DNA of 64,000 nt. It comes from Kamptonema formosum PCC 6407. GTDB taxonomy: Bacteria; Cyanobacteriota; Cyanobacteriia; Cyanobacteriales; Microcoleaceae. Location of the stretch: assembly GCF_000332155.1 (NCBI RefSeq), contig NZ_KB235903.1, forward strand, positions 2,516,803-2,580,802. The letters run 5' to 3'. Of this stretch, positions 6,501 through 15,302 are shown piece after piece. Under the pieces are notes generated by a model. That model saw only the letters and a list, made by a program, of their open reading frames with translations. It made no database searches and was not told the origin of the DNA. The translations under genes were made by a program, and so were the position numbers. Position 1 is the stretch's first letter; the number at the start of each line of letters is the position of its first letter.

Positions 6501-8780
6501 ATCGGTGATGTCCATTAGTGTACCGAACAGCCGCAGGACTTGACCAGAATCACTTTGCAACACTTCGCCTCTGGCATTAATGTAGCGGATCTCTTTGTCC
6601 AGCCTAATAATGCGAAAGTCCATTTCGTAGGACTCTCCCAGAGTAATCGCGCTTTCTACTGTAGCTAGCCAGTGTACTCGATCTTCAAGATGAATTTGTT
6701 GTATGTGTTCCTTTAGAGTTGGGGTGGGATCTTGTGGAGCTAGGCCGAAAATTTCCCTGATTTGATCTGACCAAGTAATTCTTTGAGTGCTAATATCGAA
6801 TTCCCAATTGCCAAGGTGAGCAAGAGATTGAGCTTGTTGCAATTGTTCTAATAGTTTGGCTGCTTGTGCTTCTGCTTGTTTTCGCTCTAGTTCCGCAGCC
6901 GCACGAGCGGCAAATATTTTCAAAATTGACTCAATCCCTGCATCTTTAGCCATTGGCTTGATGTCTAAAACAGCTAAATGACCGATGGCATTTCCTTCGG
7001 TGTTAATTAGCGGAATTCCCCAATAACTTTCGACATTGAACTCAACTAAATCTCGGTCGTTGGGAAAGAGTTGTTGCACGCTATTTTCATAGTAGCATCC
7101 TTGCCCTTGAAACACATTTTCGCAGGGTGTATCTGCCAGATCGTAGTCCATGTTTTCAATCCATTCACAGCCATTCCAAAATGCTAATGTCTGCACTCTG
7201 GTTTTAGCAGGGCTGATAATCTCAGTAATTAAAGAGTAACGGACTTGTAAAACTTCGGCTAGATAGCGGACGCAACGCCGCAAAAATTCGGTACCCGTGC
7301 TAGAAGCTGTACCCTCAACAATTAATTTTAGAGCTTCTTCTCTGTGTTTGCGCTCGCTGATATCAGCAATCCGAACTAGATATATTTTCTGACCCATGAC
7401 ATCAATTTGCTTGGCTACCAAGTTTCCCCAGAAAACATTGCCTTGTTTGGTTACATATTCCAGTTCGAGAGTGCAAAAACCGTTGATATCGATGGCTTCT
7501 AAGTCAGAAGTAAGGGCTTCTGGCTGATAAGTTTGGCGGTGAAGTGTATGCCCTTGAATATTAAGTAATTGCTCTTTACTTTGGGCTTCAAACATTTCTA
7601 CTGCCCGCTGATTGCAGTCGAAAATTAAGTTAGTTTTGGGATTTACTAGAAAAATAGCATCGGCGGCGGCTTCGACGAGGGCGCGATATTTGCTTTCGCT
7701 TTCCGTGAGGGCGATTTCTGCCGATCGCCGATCGCGGATTTCTTGTTGCAACTGGATGTTTTGGCGGTTTTGTTCGATGCGGGCTTGTTTTTCTTGTTTT
7801 AGCAATTCTGCATGAGCGATCGCGATTCCCAGTTGAGCCGCGATCGCTTCTAAGAGTTCAATCTCCTCTGGCTGCCATTCCCGAAAGCGATCGCATTGAT
7901 GCAATCCGATAATACCGTTGGGTTTGCCTTTGTAAGAGGTGCGGACGCTCAGCATTGACTTGAGGTTAAAATGTTCGCACAGCGCTTGAACTGTCTGCAA
8001 CAGCGGTTCGCAAGTAACGTCGTTGGTGGCGATCGCCCGCTCTTGGGACAATACCTGTTCGGCGTGGGGATTGCCAGCAAGGGGAATCTCCACAAATTCG
8101 ATCGCAGGGTAGCTGGGAGTCCAATATTCCGCAGCAGTCAGCAATTTGGGAGTTGGCAACTCTGTGTAGAAGAGAATTTGCGTCCGATCGCTATTAAAAG
8201 CCTTGCCCACAACGGCAGCGGCAGTCTTGAAGATTTGCTCTGGATCGATGTGGGAGCGAATTTGCTCGGTTATTTCTCTGAGTAGGTTACTGCGGTGAAG
8301 TTGTTTAGAAAGAGCAGATTCTGCGAGTTGGCGATCGCGAATCTCCTGAGAAAGTAACGCATTTTGCTGTGTCAATTGCTTTTGCAGCCTTGAAATTTTC
8401 AGTTGATTCTCCACCCGCACCAACACCTCTTCTGCCTGAAAAGGTTTCGTGATGTAGTCAGCACCGCCAGCAGCAAAAGCTTCCAACTGATCTAACATTT
8501 CACTTTTAGCGGTGATAAAGATAACTGGGATATCGCGAGTGCGATCGTCTGCTTTGAGTTGAGTACAGATTTCTCGACCTTCCGGTGGCGGCATAACCAT
8601 ATCCAGTATGATTAGATCGGGTCGTTGAGCCCGTGCCGCTGCCACAGCCAAGCGGCTGTCAGATATTGACCTGACGATATAACCTCGCTCGCTCAAAAAG
8701 CTGTCGAACAAGTACAAAATATCCACGTTGTCGTCAACTACTAAAATATTTGCAGCCGTCGCAGTTTGATAGTCGCTCAT
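3561..8780 (-). CDS. Giant hybrid sensor histidine kinase (REC-GAF-PAS-GAF-PAS3-GAF-HK-REC)
   Basis: A 1739-residue soluble hybrid kinase. In order: receiver domain (residues about 10-128, acidic pair D16/D17, phosphoacceptor D60 in LIILDMVMP, K112); GAF (about 168-330); PAS (about 365-480); GAF (about 490-640); three PAS domains (about 665-1030); a cyanobacterial GAF (about 1035-1215) with a Cys-His pair at 1158-1159 (FTPCHVNLLEQF); HisKA with H1255 (SHELRTPLN); HATPase with N-box [11 protein letters not shown]1 DTGPGIS and G2 GSGLGLPIS; a second receiver with D1575 (WMDMRMPVMDG); and about 100 C-terminal residues seen in related kinases. There is no membrane segment, so sensing is cytoplasmic. 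The Cys-His pair is where cyanobacteriochromes attach bilin, so light sensing is possible. It is divergent from the kinase at 9445. Signal and output partner are unknown. Confidence 0.93.
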   Translation of the reverse strand: MSDYQTATAANILVVDDNVDILYLFDSFLSERGYIVRSISDSRLAVAAARAQRPDLIILDMVMPPPEGREICTQLKADDRTRDIPVIFITAKSEMLDQLEAFAAGGADYITKPFQAEEVLVRVENQLKISRLQKQLTQQNALLSQEIRDRQLAESALSKQLHRSNLLREITEQIRSHIDPEQIFKTAAAVVGKAFNSDRTQILFYTELPTPKLLTAAEYWTPSYPAIEFVEIPLAGNPHAEQVLSQERAIATNDVTCEPLLQTVQALCEHFNLKSMLSVRTSYKGKPNGIIGLHQCDRFREWQPEEIELLEAIAAQLGIAIAHAELLKQEKQARIEQNRQNIQLQQEIRDRRSAEIALTESESKYRALVEAAADAIFLVNPKTNLIFDCNQRAVEMFEAQSKEQLLNIQGHTLHRQTYQPEALTSDLEAIDINGFCTLELEYVTKQGNVFWGNLVAKQIDVMGQKIYLVRIADISERKHREEALKLIVEGTASSTGTEFLRRCVRYLAEVLQVRYSLITEIISPAKTRVQTLAFWNGCEWIENMDYDLADTPCENVFQGQGCYYENSVQQLFPNDRDLVEFNVESYWGIPLINTEGNAIGHLAVLDIKPMAKDAGIESILKIFAARAAAELERKQAEAQAAKLLEQLQQAQSLAHLGNWEFDISTQRITWSDQIREIFGLAPQDPTPTLKEHIQQIHLEDRVHWLATVESAITLGESYEMDFRIIRLDKEIRYINARGEVLQSDSGQVLRLFGTLMDITDRKLLEQELALREARLNAFFTCAPVGMAIVNSQWQFLQINEVLAEINGVSIQDHIGKTISEIVPLLAPILTPIYEQVYATGKAIINLEISGEVPSQPGVVRDWVISYFPIFEQESRLSGVGAVVVEITENKRVESELRSAKERLQHLLAASPAVIYSIKPSPDGKLAFLSENVTAVAGWNAREFLEDSNFWASHLHPEDAKGVFARFSLLLSKGEDSYEYRFLHKDGTYRWVYDRIRLVKDEAGNPIECVGYWVDISDRKQAELALQESAQREKAIAKIIQKIRQTLDFDTIFNAVAVELRQLIKCDRTAIFRFNPDWSGNFVAESVAPGWISLLREQNGEPHLKDGYFDRENWPFKILLSNSENIADPYLQENNGGANFYKVNFLVIEDIYTAEFTPCHVNLLEQFQARAYIIVPIFCGQNLWGLLASYQNSGPRIWSETEINTVIQIGTQLGVVLQQAELLAQTQKQSVALQQAAIAADTANRAKSEFLAAMSHELRTPLNAILGFTQVMSRDPTLNQQQQENLGIINRAGEHLLNLINDILEMSKIEAGQAELNLSNFDLIGLLFSLEEMLRLKAESKGLHLIFDIAPDVPQYVQADEGKLRQILINILGNAVKFTEKGSVTLRVRNKEIATNASISDRLELTDRVESINYPSSLLPITSSLCLQFEVKDTGPGISPEEINQLFEAFTQTETGRKSQQGSGLGLPISQKFVQLMGGDIAVRSILKWGTAFTFDIPVIMVEARDIQTSQPQQKVIGLAPNQPNYRILVVEDRYENRLLLVALIRAIGFEVCEAENGREAIELWSNWEPHLIWMDMRMPVMDGYEATKYIKDKEHLRGQKTVIIGITASAFEEERSQVLSAGCDDFVRKPFRDEAILEMMAKHLEVSYLYQEHPESNDMLLSGQLISEIGEVLTMEAMALMPKNWTAELQQAATELDEKQIFILLNQVREEYPQIISALEHLVNNFRFDLIVDLIQENQ

Positions 8781-9444
8781 TGTTTAATTTGGGCTTTTGG
8801 ACTCAATCTCAAAATTTGATATTTTTAAATTTTGGCTTGTTAAATAATAGCTAAATCAACTCTGGAATCATTTATTGATTTTTTTACGATAGTTCAAACT
8901 TTAACATATTCAGGACTCACCCAACACTAATAGTAAGTAAATCCACCTAATTAAACATAAGATCGGGATGGCTAAAAAGCCGACTGTATAAACATTCTTC
9001 CTTCTCTCCTAGATAACTAAATTTTTCTTCCTTCTTCCTTCTCTCCTAGATAACTAAATCCTTCTTCCTTCTTCCTTCTTCCTTCTTCCTTCTACTTAAT
9101 ACCGCCCTCTGGGTGATGTGTTGTAACACCGAGATCGGAGTGGTAAGTAGAAGGACGTAATTAAACGGAAAAGACAGCTCGTACAGGTTTCTGGAATCAA
9201 CACCAACTTTTTTAATTTGTGATAAGATTTTTCTTGAAGCTGCCGAATCTAGGTGTTATGGCAAGCCAACTATACTATATTGCAGTTGTCGGGTGGTCAA
9301 CTAGGAAACTGCGATCGAGATAGGTGTTATGGAAAAATTCGTAACACCAGCCGTCCACAGGGTTTTAATCAACCACCAAGACAGCAGTTGACGCTATGAA
9401 TGCAGACCTCCCCTAAACCCCGATTTTGATAGAGTATATCTAGC
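8781..9444. other. Divergent promoter region between the two giant kinases
   Basis: This 664-base spacer must hold promoters for both kinases. It contains a pyrimidine heptamer tract in which ttctctcctagataactaaa occurs twice (9002 and 9039), and ggtgttatgg occurs at 9252 and 9323 near two gtaacacc segments (9124 and 9341), forming possible small inverted repeats. I can identify no specific regulator site with confidence. Confidence 0.5.
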
Positions 9445-12400
9445 ATGAACAGCCAACAATCGGAAGCCCCATTAGGATACATTTTAATAGTTGACGACCA
9501 ACCAGATAACCTGCGGGTTTTATCCGCATTATTGAGAAAGCGGGGGTATGAATGCCGCCGCGCCATTAATGGGCAACTGGCACTTAGAGCTTGTAACTCA
9601 AACCCACCGGATTTGATTCTACTAGACATAGTAATGCCGGTTGTAGACGGTTACGAAGTCTGCAAACAACTCAAATCAGGCGAGAAAACCTGCGACATTC
9701 CAGTGATTTTCTTGAGCGCCAAAGGTGAAGTCTTTGAAAAAGTAAAAGCATTTGCCGCAGGCGGAGCGGACTACATCAGCAAGCCTTTTCACTCGGAAGA
9801 AGTTTTAGCTCGTGTAGAACATCAATTAACAATGCAGAGGCTGCAAAAGCAGCTCAAAGAACAAAATCAAATTCTGCAAGCAGAAATTAAGACTCGCTTA
9901 GGAGTTGAGAAAGTCCTGCAAGAGCAAAACAAAATCCTTCAAAAAGAAATCAGCGATCGGAAACAGGCAGAAGCAGCGCTAAGGGAAAGCGAGCGATTTA
10001 CTCAGCAAATCGCCGAAGCCAGCCCAAATATATTATACATACACGACCTCATCGAGCAACGCAATATTTATATTAATGGTCAAATTCGCCAAGTTCTCGG
10101 TTATACTCCCCAAGAAATTCAAAATATGGGTTGTAAGTTGCTCTCAAATCTAATACACCCAGAAGATATTGTCAAACTACAAGAATATTATCAAAAAATT
10201 AAGAACTGCTCCAACGGCAATATATTTGAATTTGATTATAGGATGAAACATCAAGACGGTTCTTGGCGCTGGTTGAAGAGCCGAGATGCGATATTTGTCA
10301 GAACTCCCGAAGGCCAAGTCAAACAACTTCTAGGTACAGCCAGCGATATCACCGAGCAAAAGCAAACTGAAGATGAAATTCGTTTGCTACTAGCAACAAC
10401 TCAAGCTATTAATCGCTCCCTAGATTTTCAAGATGCTTTAACAGTAATTCTCGGTTTATTTTGTACCAGCATCGGATGGGATTTTGCCGAAGCTTGGATT
10501 CCTGCGGGTAGAGAGGGTACAGTTTTAGTTTGTAGTGAAGGTTGGTATGGCAGCGACTTATCACTTGAAGAGTTTCGGCGTTTTAGCAAAAGATTCACCT
10601 TTGCATCAGGGATCGGACTACCAGGCCGTATTTGGTCTTCTGGAGAGCCAGAATGGATAGAAAATATTTGTGATTATAAGAATCCTATTTTCATAGGACG
10701 GACGCGCATCGCCGCAGCAATGGGGTTAAAAGCTTGTTTTGGCGTACCAATTTGTGCTAACAGAGTAGTTTTAGCTGTTTTAGTTTTCTTTAAGCGGTCA
10801 AAAAGCCTAAAAGATCGGCGCTTACTTGAGCTAGTAAATGCTGTGGCAACTCAGCTAGGTTCCCACATTCAACGCAAACAAGCAGAAGAAGCATTACAGC
10901 AGCAATTTTTGCGGGAGAGGCTAGTAGGAGCAAGTATCGAGCGGATTCGCCAGTCTCTGAAATTGGAAGAAGTGCTGAAAACTGCTGTGGAAGAAGTGCG
11001 TTATTTTTTGTCAACTGACCGCGTAGCAATCTATCACTTTAATCCTGATGGGATAGGGGCAATAGCTGTCGAGTCAGTGGGAGAGGACTGGATGCCTATT
11101 TGCGGAAAAGATATTCAAGACAATTGCTTTGTTGAAAATTATATTTCCCTTTACCAGGAAGGTCATATTTGTGCAATTGAAGATATTTATACTGCTGGTT
11201 TAAAGCACTGTTACCTTGATTTTCTCAGCAAATTTCAAGTTAAAGCTAATTTGGTAGTACCAATTTTGCAAAATAGTCAGGAGTCTGAAGTTAATGGCGA
11301 AAGCTCCCAATCAAAAATCAAAAATATATTATGGGGTCTGCTAATAGTCCATCACTGCAAAGGCCCTCGTGTTTGGCACTCCTCAGAAATCGAATCCCTC
11401 AGACAGTTGTGCGTGCAATTGGCAATTGCTATCCAACAATCGACACTTTTTGAACAAGCGCAAATCGAAATTTCCGAGCGCAAGCAAGCAGAATTAGCTC
11501 TGCAACAAGCTAAAGAAGCCGCTGAAGCTGCCAACCGTGCCAAAAGCGAATTTCTTGCTAATATGAGTCATGAGTTGCGAACGCCTTTGAACGGCATTTT
11601 AGGCTATACTCAAATCCTGAAAATGCACGACAATTTAACTTCTCAGCAGCAGGATAATCTCCAGACTATTCAAGACTGCGGCGGACATTTACTAACTCTA
11701 ATTGATGACATTTTAGATCTCTCCAAAATTGAAGCGGAGAAAATGGAACTATACCCTACAGAGTTAGATTTTCGTAACTTTATTAAAAGTATTAGCGATC
11801 TTTTCCAGATGCGAGCTAGCCAAAAAAATATTGCCTTTACTTGTGAAGAATTATCGCAATTACCCAGGAGTATTTACGCTGACGAGAAAAGATTACGGCA
11901 AGTTCTAATTAATTTACTAGGCAATGCAGTTAAGTTTACCAACAGCGGCGGTGTAACTTTTAAAGTCGGCTGTTTAGAAGGTGGAGAATGGGGACTGGGA
12001 ACGATCGGTAACAACGAACAACGAACAACTAACAATTACCAATTACCAATTATCAAACTTCGCTTTCAAGTAGAAGATACTGGCATTGGTATAGAAGCAA
12101 GTAAATTAGAAGAAATATTTTTACCGTTCCACCAAGTAAGCGATCGCGCTTATTCTACTGAAGGTACGGGACTGGGACTATCGATCAGCCAAAAATTAGT
12201 TAAGATGATGGGCGGCGAAATCGGCGTTAAAAGTGCCTTGAATAAAGGCAGCATTTTCTGGGTGGATTTAGAATTACCATTAGTTGAAAACAGTTACCCA
12301 CTGGTTGAAACAAAGGAAGTACCCCAGATTGTTGGCTTTTTAGGCCATAAGCGCAAAGTTCTAGTAGTGGATGACAATCAGATAAATCGCGATATCTTAC

Positions 12401-13044
12401 GCAATCTTCTTGAACCTTTAGGGTTTGAGATTATTGAAGCTGCCGATGGTAAAGAATGCCTGAATAAGGCTGTAGAATTCAAGCCAGATGTAATCTTAAT
12501 GGATTTAGTAATGCCCGTAATGGACGGCTTTGAAGCTACTAGGCGATTGCGGTATTTACCAGAACTAAAAGATATAGTTTTACTCGCGATTAGTGCCAGT
12601 GCTTTCGATAATACTAAACTCGATTTTTTATTGGGAGGTAGTGATAATTTTCTGATCAAACCGATCGAAGTAAAGCAGCTTTTAGACAGATTACAACTAC
12701 GTCTAGGATTAGAATGGATTTACAAAGATCGAGGGGGAAAAAGAAAAAAGAAGGATGAACCCCTGGATTCTTTTCAGACTGCGTGCAGTTTACAGAGTGA
12801 TGAGCCCTTTATCTCCACATTAACGGAAACATCCTGCTTTCTTCCCCCTTCTAAAGACTCAATCGCTGCTTTGTTAAGCTCAGCGGAAATCGGGGATATC
12901 GAAGAAATTTTGGAGGAAGCTGCTAGGCTGGAAAACTTAGATACTAAATTAGTACCCTTTGCCAGTCATATGCGCCAATTAGCTAAAGGATTTCAGCTCT
13001 ATAAAATTCAAAAACTCCTTCAGGGATATCTGGCACAATATTAA
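9445..13044 (+). CDS. Hybrid histidine kinase with DXCF-type cyanobacteriochrome GAF
   Basis: A 1199-residue soluble hybrid kinase: receiver (about 11-130, D61 in LILLDIVMP); coiled coil (about 130-175); PAS/PAC (about 178-305); GAF (about 315-470); second GAF (about 478-680); HisKA with H709 ([10 protein letters not shown]); HATPase ([26 protein letters not shown]); second receiver with D1020 ([11 protein letters not shown]); C-terminal tail. The second GAF has the DNCF motif (C561) and, exactly 28 residues later, C589 in [20 protein letters not shown]. These are the two cysteines of DXCF-type cyanobacteriochromes, with the spacing of TePixJ (C494/C522). A blue/green or related photocycle with phycoviolobilin is therefore plausible. 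A linker rich in Asn/Gln (about 845-870) interrupts the ATPase domain. Fifty bases separate it from the next kinase, so they are probably co-transcribed. Confidence 0.93.
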   Translation: MNSQQSEAPLGYILIVDDQPDNLRVLSALLRKRGYECRRAINGQLALRACNSNPPDLILLDIVMPVVDGYEVCKQLKSGEKTCDIPVIFLSAKGEVFEKVKAFAAGGADYISKPFHSEEVLARVEHQLTMQRLQKQLKEQNQILQAEIKTRLGVEKVLQEQNKILQKEISDRKQAEAALRESERFTQQIAEASPNILYIHDLIEQRNIYINGQIRQVLGYTPQEIQNMGCKLLSNLIHPEDIVKLQEYYQKIKNCSNGNIFEFDYRMKHQDGSWRWLKSRDAIFVRTPEGQVKQLLGTASDITEQKQTEDEIRLLLATTQAINRSLDFQDALTVILGLFCTSIGWDFAEAWIPAGREGTVLVCSEGWYGSDLSLEEFRRFSKRFTFASGIGLPGRIWSSGEPEWIENICDYKNPIFIGRTRIAAAMGLKACFGVPICANRVVLAVLVFFKRSKSLKDRRLLELVNAVATQLGSHIQRKQAEEALQQQFLRERLVGASIERIRQSLKLEEVLKTAVEEVRYFLSTDRVAIYHFNPDGIGAIAVESVGEDWMPICGKDIQDNCFVENYISLYQEGHICAIEDIYTAGLKHCYLDFLSKFQVKANLVVPILQNSQESEVNGESSQSKIKNILWGLLIVHHCKGPRVWHSSEIESLRQLCVQLAIAIQQSTLFEQAQIEISERKQAELALQQAKEAAEAANRAKSEFLANMSHELRTPLNGILGYTQILKMHDNLTSQQQDNLQTIQDCGGHLLTLIDDILDLSKIEAEKMELYPTELDFRNFIKSISDLFQMRASQKNIAFTCEELSQLPRSIYADEKRLRQVLINLLGNAVKFTNSGGVTFKVGCLEGGEWGLGTIGNNEQRTTNNYQLPIIKLRFQVEDTGIGIEASKLEEIFLPFHQVSDRAYSTEGTGLGLSISQKLVKMMGGEIGVKSALNKGSIFWVDLELPLVENSYPLVETKEVPQIVGFLGHKRKVLVVDDNQINRDILRNLLEPLGFEIIEAADGKECLNKAVEFKPDVILMDLVMPVMDGFEATRRLRYLPELKDIVLLAISASAFDNTKLDFLLGGSDNFLIKPIEVKQLLDRLQLRLGLEWIYKDRGGKRKKKDEPLDSFQTACSLQSDEPFISTLTETSCFLPPSKDSIAALLSSAEIGDIEEILEEAARLENLDTKLVPFASHMRQLAKGFQLYKIQKLLQGYLAQY

Positions 13045-13093
13045 TTAAACCTGTTGAATTTTCCTTTAAACTCAATCAGCAATTAAATTTAAA

Positions 13094-14299
13094 ATGACAG
13101 ATAAAAAAATTGAAAAAAATATCATACTCATCGTAGACGACAATCAAAATAATCTGGATGTGCTTTTCGATTTATTGAAGAAGTCCGGTTTTAAAGTCTT
13201 AGTAGCTCTTAACGGCGAAAGTGCAATTAAGCAAATTGAACGCATTCATCCTACTTTGATTCTCTTGGATGTGATGATGCCAGGAATTGATGGTTTTGAA
13301 ACTTGCCGTAGGCTGAAAACCAATCCCACTACCCAAGACATTCCAGTAATTTTTATGACTGCACTTTCTGAGACAGTCAATAAAGTCCAGGGTTTTCAAG
13401 TAGGTGCTGTCGATTACATCACTAAGCCATTTCAGTATGAAGAGGTATTAAGCAGACTTAACACGCATCTAACTATCCGCAATCTACAAAAGAAACTTCA
13501 GGAAAAAAATGCAGAGCTTCTCGATGTCAACGACAACTTAGAAAAACTTATAGAACAAAAGACTAAACAACTGGTTCAACAAGAAAAAATAGCTATCATT
13601 GGGAGGTTAACCCAAGGATTATTTCACAATTTAAGAAATCCTCTTCAAGTTATTTTAACTACCGTTAATCTGATCGAAACAAAAGCGCAAGAAACTGAAG
13701 ATATAGTATGTTTAAAGTATGGCGGGTATATTAACACTGCTGTTAACCAAATAAATGATATCGTAAATACCCTAATGCTCAAAAGCAGAAAAGAACAAGA
13801 GCAAGATTTAAAACCGATTAATATCAACGAACTTTTGCGGCGCGAGATTCAATTATTAGAAGCAGATTTTCAGTTCAACTCGACCATTAAAAAGAAATAT
13901 ATATTTGACGAGCAAATAGTCAGTATTCCTTTAATATATTGTCATATTTCCCAGATATTTCATAGCTTGGCTGAGAATGCAATTGATGCGATGTGGGGAG
14001 AAAAAGTTAAAGAACTAACTATTATTACTAGGCAAGACGATCGCCGAATCTACATAGACGTTAAAGATACCGGTTGTGGAATTGCATCTGAAAATATGTC
14101 AAAAATATTCGATCCTTTCTACACAACAAAGTTAGCAAATTACGAAGATAGGGAAGCAGGAGTTCCTACAGGGATTGGACTAGGACTTTATACTTGTCTT
14201 GAACTTTTAAAACCTTTTAAAGGAGAAATCGCCGTCAGCAGTAAACTGAAAAAGGGTAGCGTGTTTACGGTTATTTTACCCAAACAGCTTGAGGAATAA
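13094..14299 (+). CDS. Response regulator-histidine kinase fusion (REC-HK)
   Basis: A 401-residue protein: receiver (residues 10-125, D15/D16, phosphoacceptor D59 in LILLDVMMPG, K111), a coiled coil (about 130-165), a dimerisation helix with the phosphorylatable histidine H178 in LFHNLRNPLQVI, and a HATPase domain with N-box AENAIDAMW, DTGCGI and GIGLGLYTCL. This receiver-first kinase type is common in cyanobacteria and often takes phosphate from another kinase. The receiver follows the giant kinase by 50 bases on the same strand, which suggests a phosphorelay between them; that link is inference. No DNA-binding output domain lies nearby. Confidence 0.92.
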   Translation: MTDKKIEKNIILIVDDNQNNLDVLFDLLKKSGFKVLVALNGESAIKQIERIHPTLILLDVMMPGIDGFETCRRLKTNPTTQDIPVIFMTALSETVNKVQGFQVGAVDYITKPFQYEEVLSRLNTHLTIRNLQKKLQEKNAELLDVNDNLEKLIEQKTKQLVQQEKIAIIGRLTQGLFHNLRNPLQVILTTVNLIETKAQETEDIVCLKYGGYINTAVNQINDIVNTLMLKSRKEQEQDLKPININELLRREIQLLEADFQFNSTIKKKYIFDEQIVSIPLIYCHISQIFHSLAENAIDAMWGEKVKELTIITRQDDRRIYIDVKDTGCGIASENMSKIFDPFYTTKLANYEDREAGVPTGIGLGLYTCLELLKPFKGEIAVSSKLKKGSVFTVILPKQLEE

Positions 14300-14429
14300 T
14301 TAGCAGTCAGGAGATGGGGAGATGGGGAGATGGGGGAAATGAGGGAGCAACTTAATCAATTAAAAATTAAAAATGCAAAATTAAAAATTGTGAGATTTAA
14401 GTTTTAACTTTTAATTTTTAACTTTTAAT

Positions 14430-14540
14430 TATAGCAACCGCTTTCGTCCTTTAGGGCAACTCAAGCGTGTTACCTCTGGTTCATAATCCATTAGGTCGTA
14501 AGCTTTTCCCTCTTCCCTCTTCCATCTTCCCTCTTCATAG
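14430..14540. repeat. Dispersed repeat carrying the empty group II intron site
   Basis: The sequence runs atagcaaccgctttcgtcc, then tttagggcaactc, then ttacctctggttcataatc directly joined to cattaggtcgtaagctttt (junction 14488/14489). The first part equals the flank before the intron at 961-1677 and the last part equals the flank after it. This copy has never carried the intron, or lost it precisely. A pyrimidine heptamer tract follows. Confidence 0.88.
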
Positions 14541-14548
14541 TAATAAAA

Positions 14549-15154
14549 TTAGCTCCAATTCAATCGAGATACTTTACTAGGTTGCTCTAGCTCTTGAATT
14601 TTCTCAACTGCATCTTGATAATACTGAGTTTTGCCTTGTTGCTGATAGATTTCTGCGGCTTTCTTAAAATCTGCGAGTGCTGCTTCCTTTTCTTTAAGGT
14701 AGTGGCGAATATTACCGCGATTGTAGTAAGCTTCGCCTAAATTAGGATTAAGCCGGAGGGCTTGGTCGTAATCGGAAAGTGCATACTGATAATTTTTTAA
14801 TGCAGAGTAAGCCAGACCTCGATGTAGGTAGCCGATCGCATAGTTGGGATTGATACGAATTGCCTGGTTGTAATCAGCGATCGCTCCCTGAATATCGCCT
14901 TTGCTAGCACGAGCTAAACCTCGGTTACTATATATTCCAGGCTGGTTAGGATTGAGGCGAATCGCTTCGGTGAAGTCTTCAATCGCTCCAGAGTAATCGC
15001 CTTTTAGTAACTTATCTACACCTCGGTCAAAAAATTGGTCGATGCTCTTTTGAGCAGTAATTATGGGCGATAGCTCAGCTTTAACAGCAGAAGGTAGTCC
15101 GCTTAAAGCTGCAATAAGTCCTAAAAAAGTGATGGCTTTGTATATAGATTTCAT
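14549..15154 (-). CDS. Exported TPR-repeat protein
   Basis: Starting at 15154 gives a clear signal peptide (MKSIYKAITFLGLIAALSGL, then PSAVKA cleavage region); the longer frame to 15247 adds 31 residues without signal-peptide character and is less likely. About four tetratricopeptide repeats follow, with the typical GDYSGAIEDFTEAIRLNPN and YSNRGLARASKGDIQGAIAD patterns. TPRs mediate protein-protein contacts; the partner is not evident. It is divergent from dnaE, with starts about 150 bases apart. Its second half resembles the TPR part of the protease at 22460-23656. Confidence 0.85.
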   Translation of the reverse strand: MKSIYKAITFLGLIAALSGLPSAVKAELSPIITAQKSIDQFFDRGVDKLLKGDYSGAIEDFTEAIRLNPNQPGIYSNRGLARASKGDIQGAIADYNQAIRINPNYAIGYLHRGLAYSALKNYQYALSDYDQALRLNPNLGEAYYNRGNIRHYLKEKEAALADFKKAAEIYQQQGKTQYYQDAVEKIQELEQPSKVSRLNWS

Positions 15155-15302
15155 GGTTTTTGTAATTTGTAGTCTTGGGGTCAGATAGAAGAATTTTAGA
15201 CCGATAGTATTCGGCTCATTTGAATATATGTCCCACCCTAGAGCCACTTATGCACTATATGTTGTAAAATTTAAAGTCTAAAGTCTAAAATCCTAAATCG
15301 CC

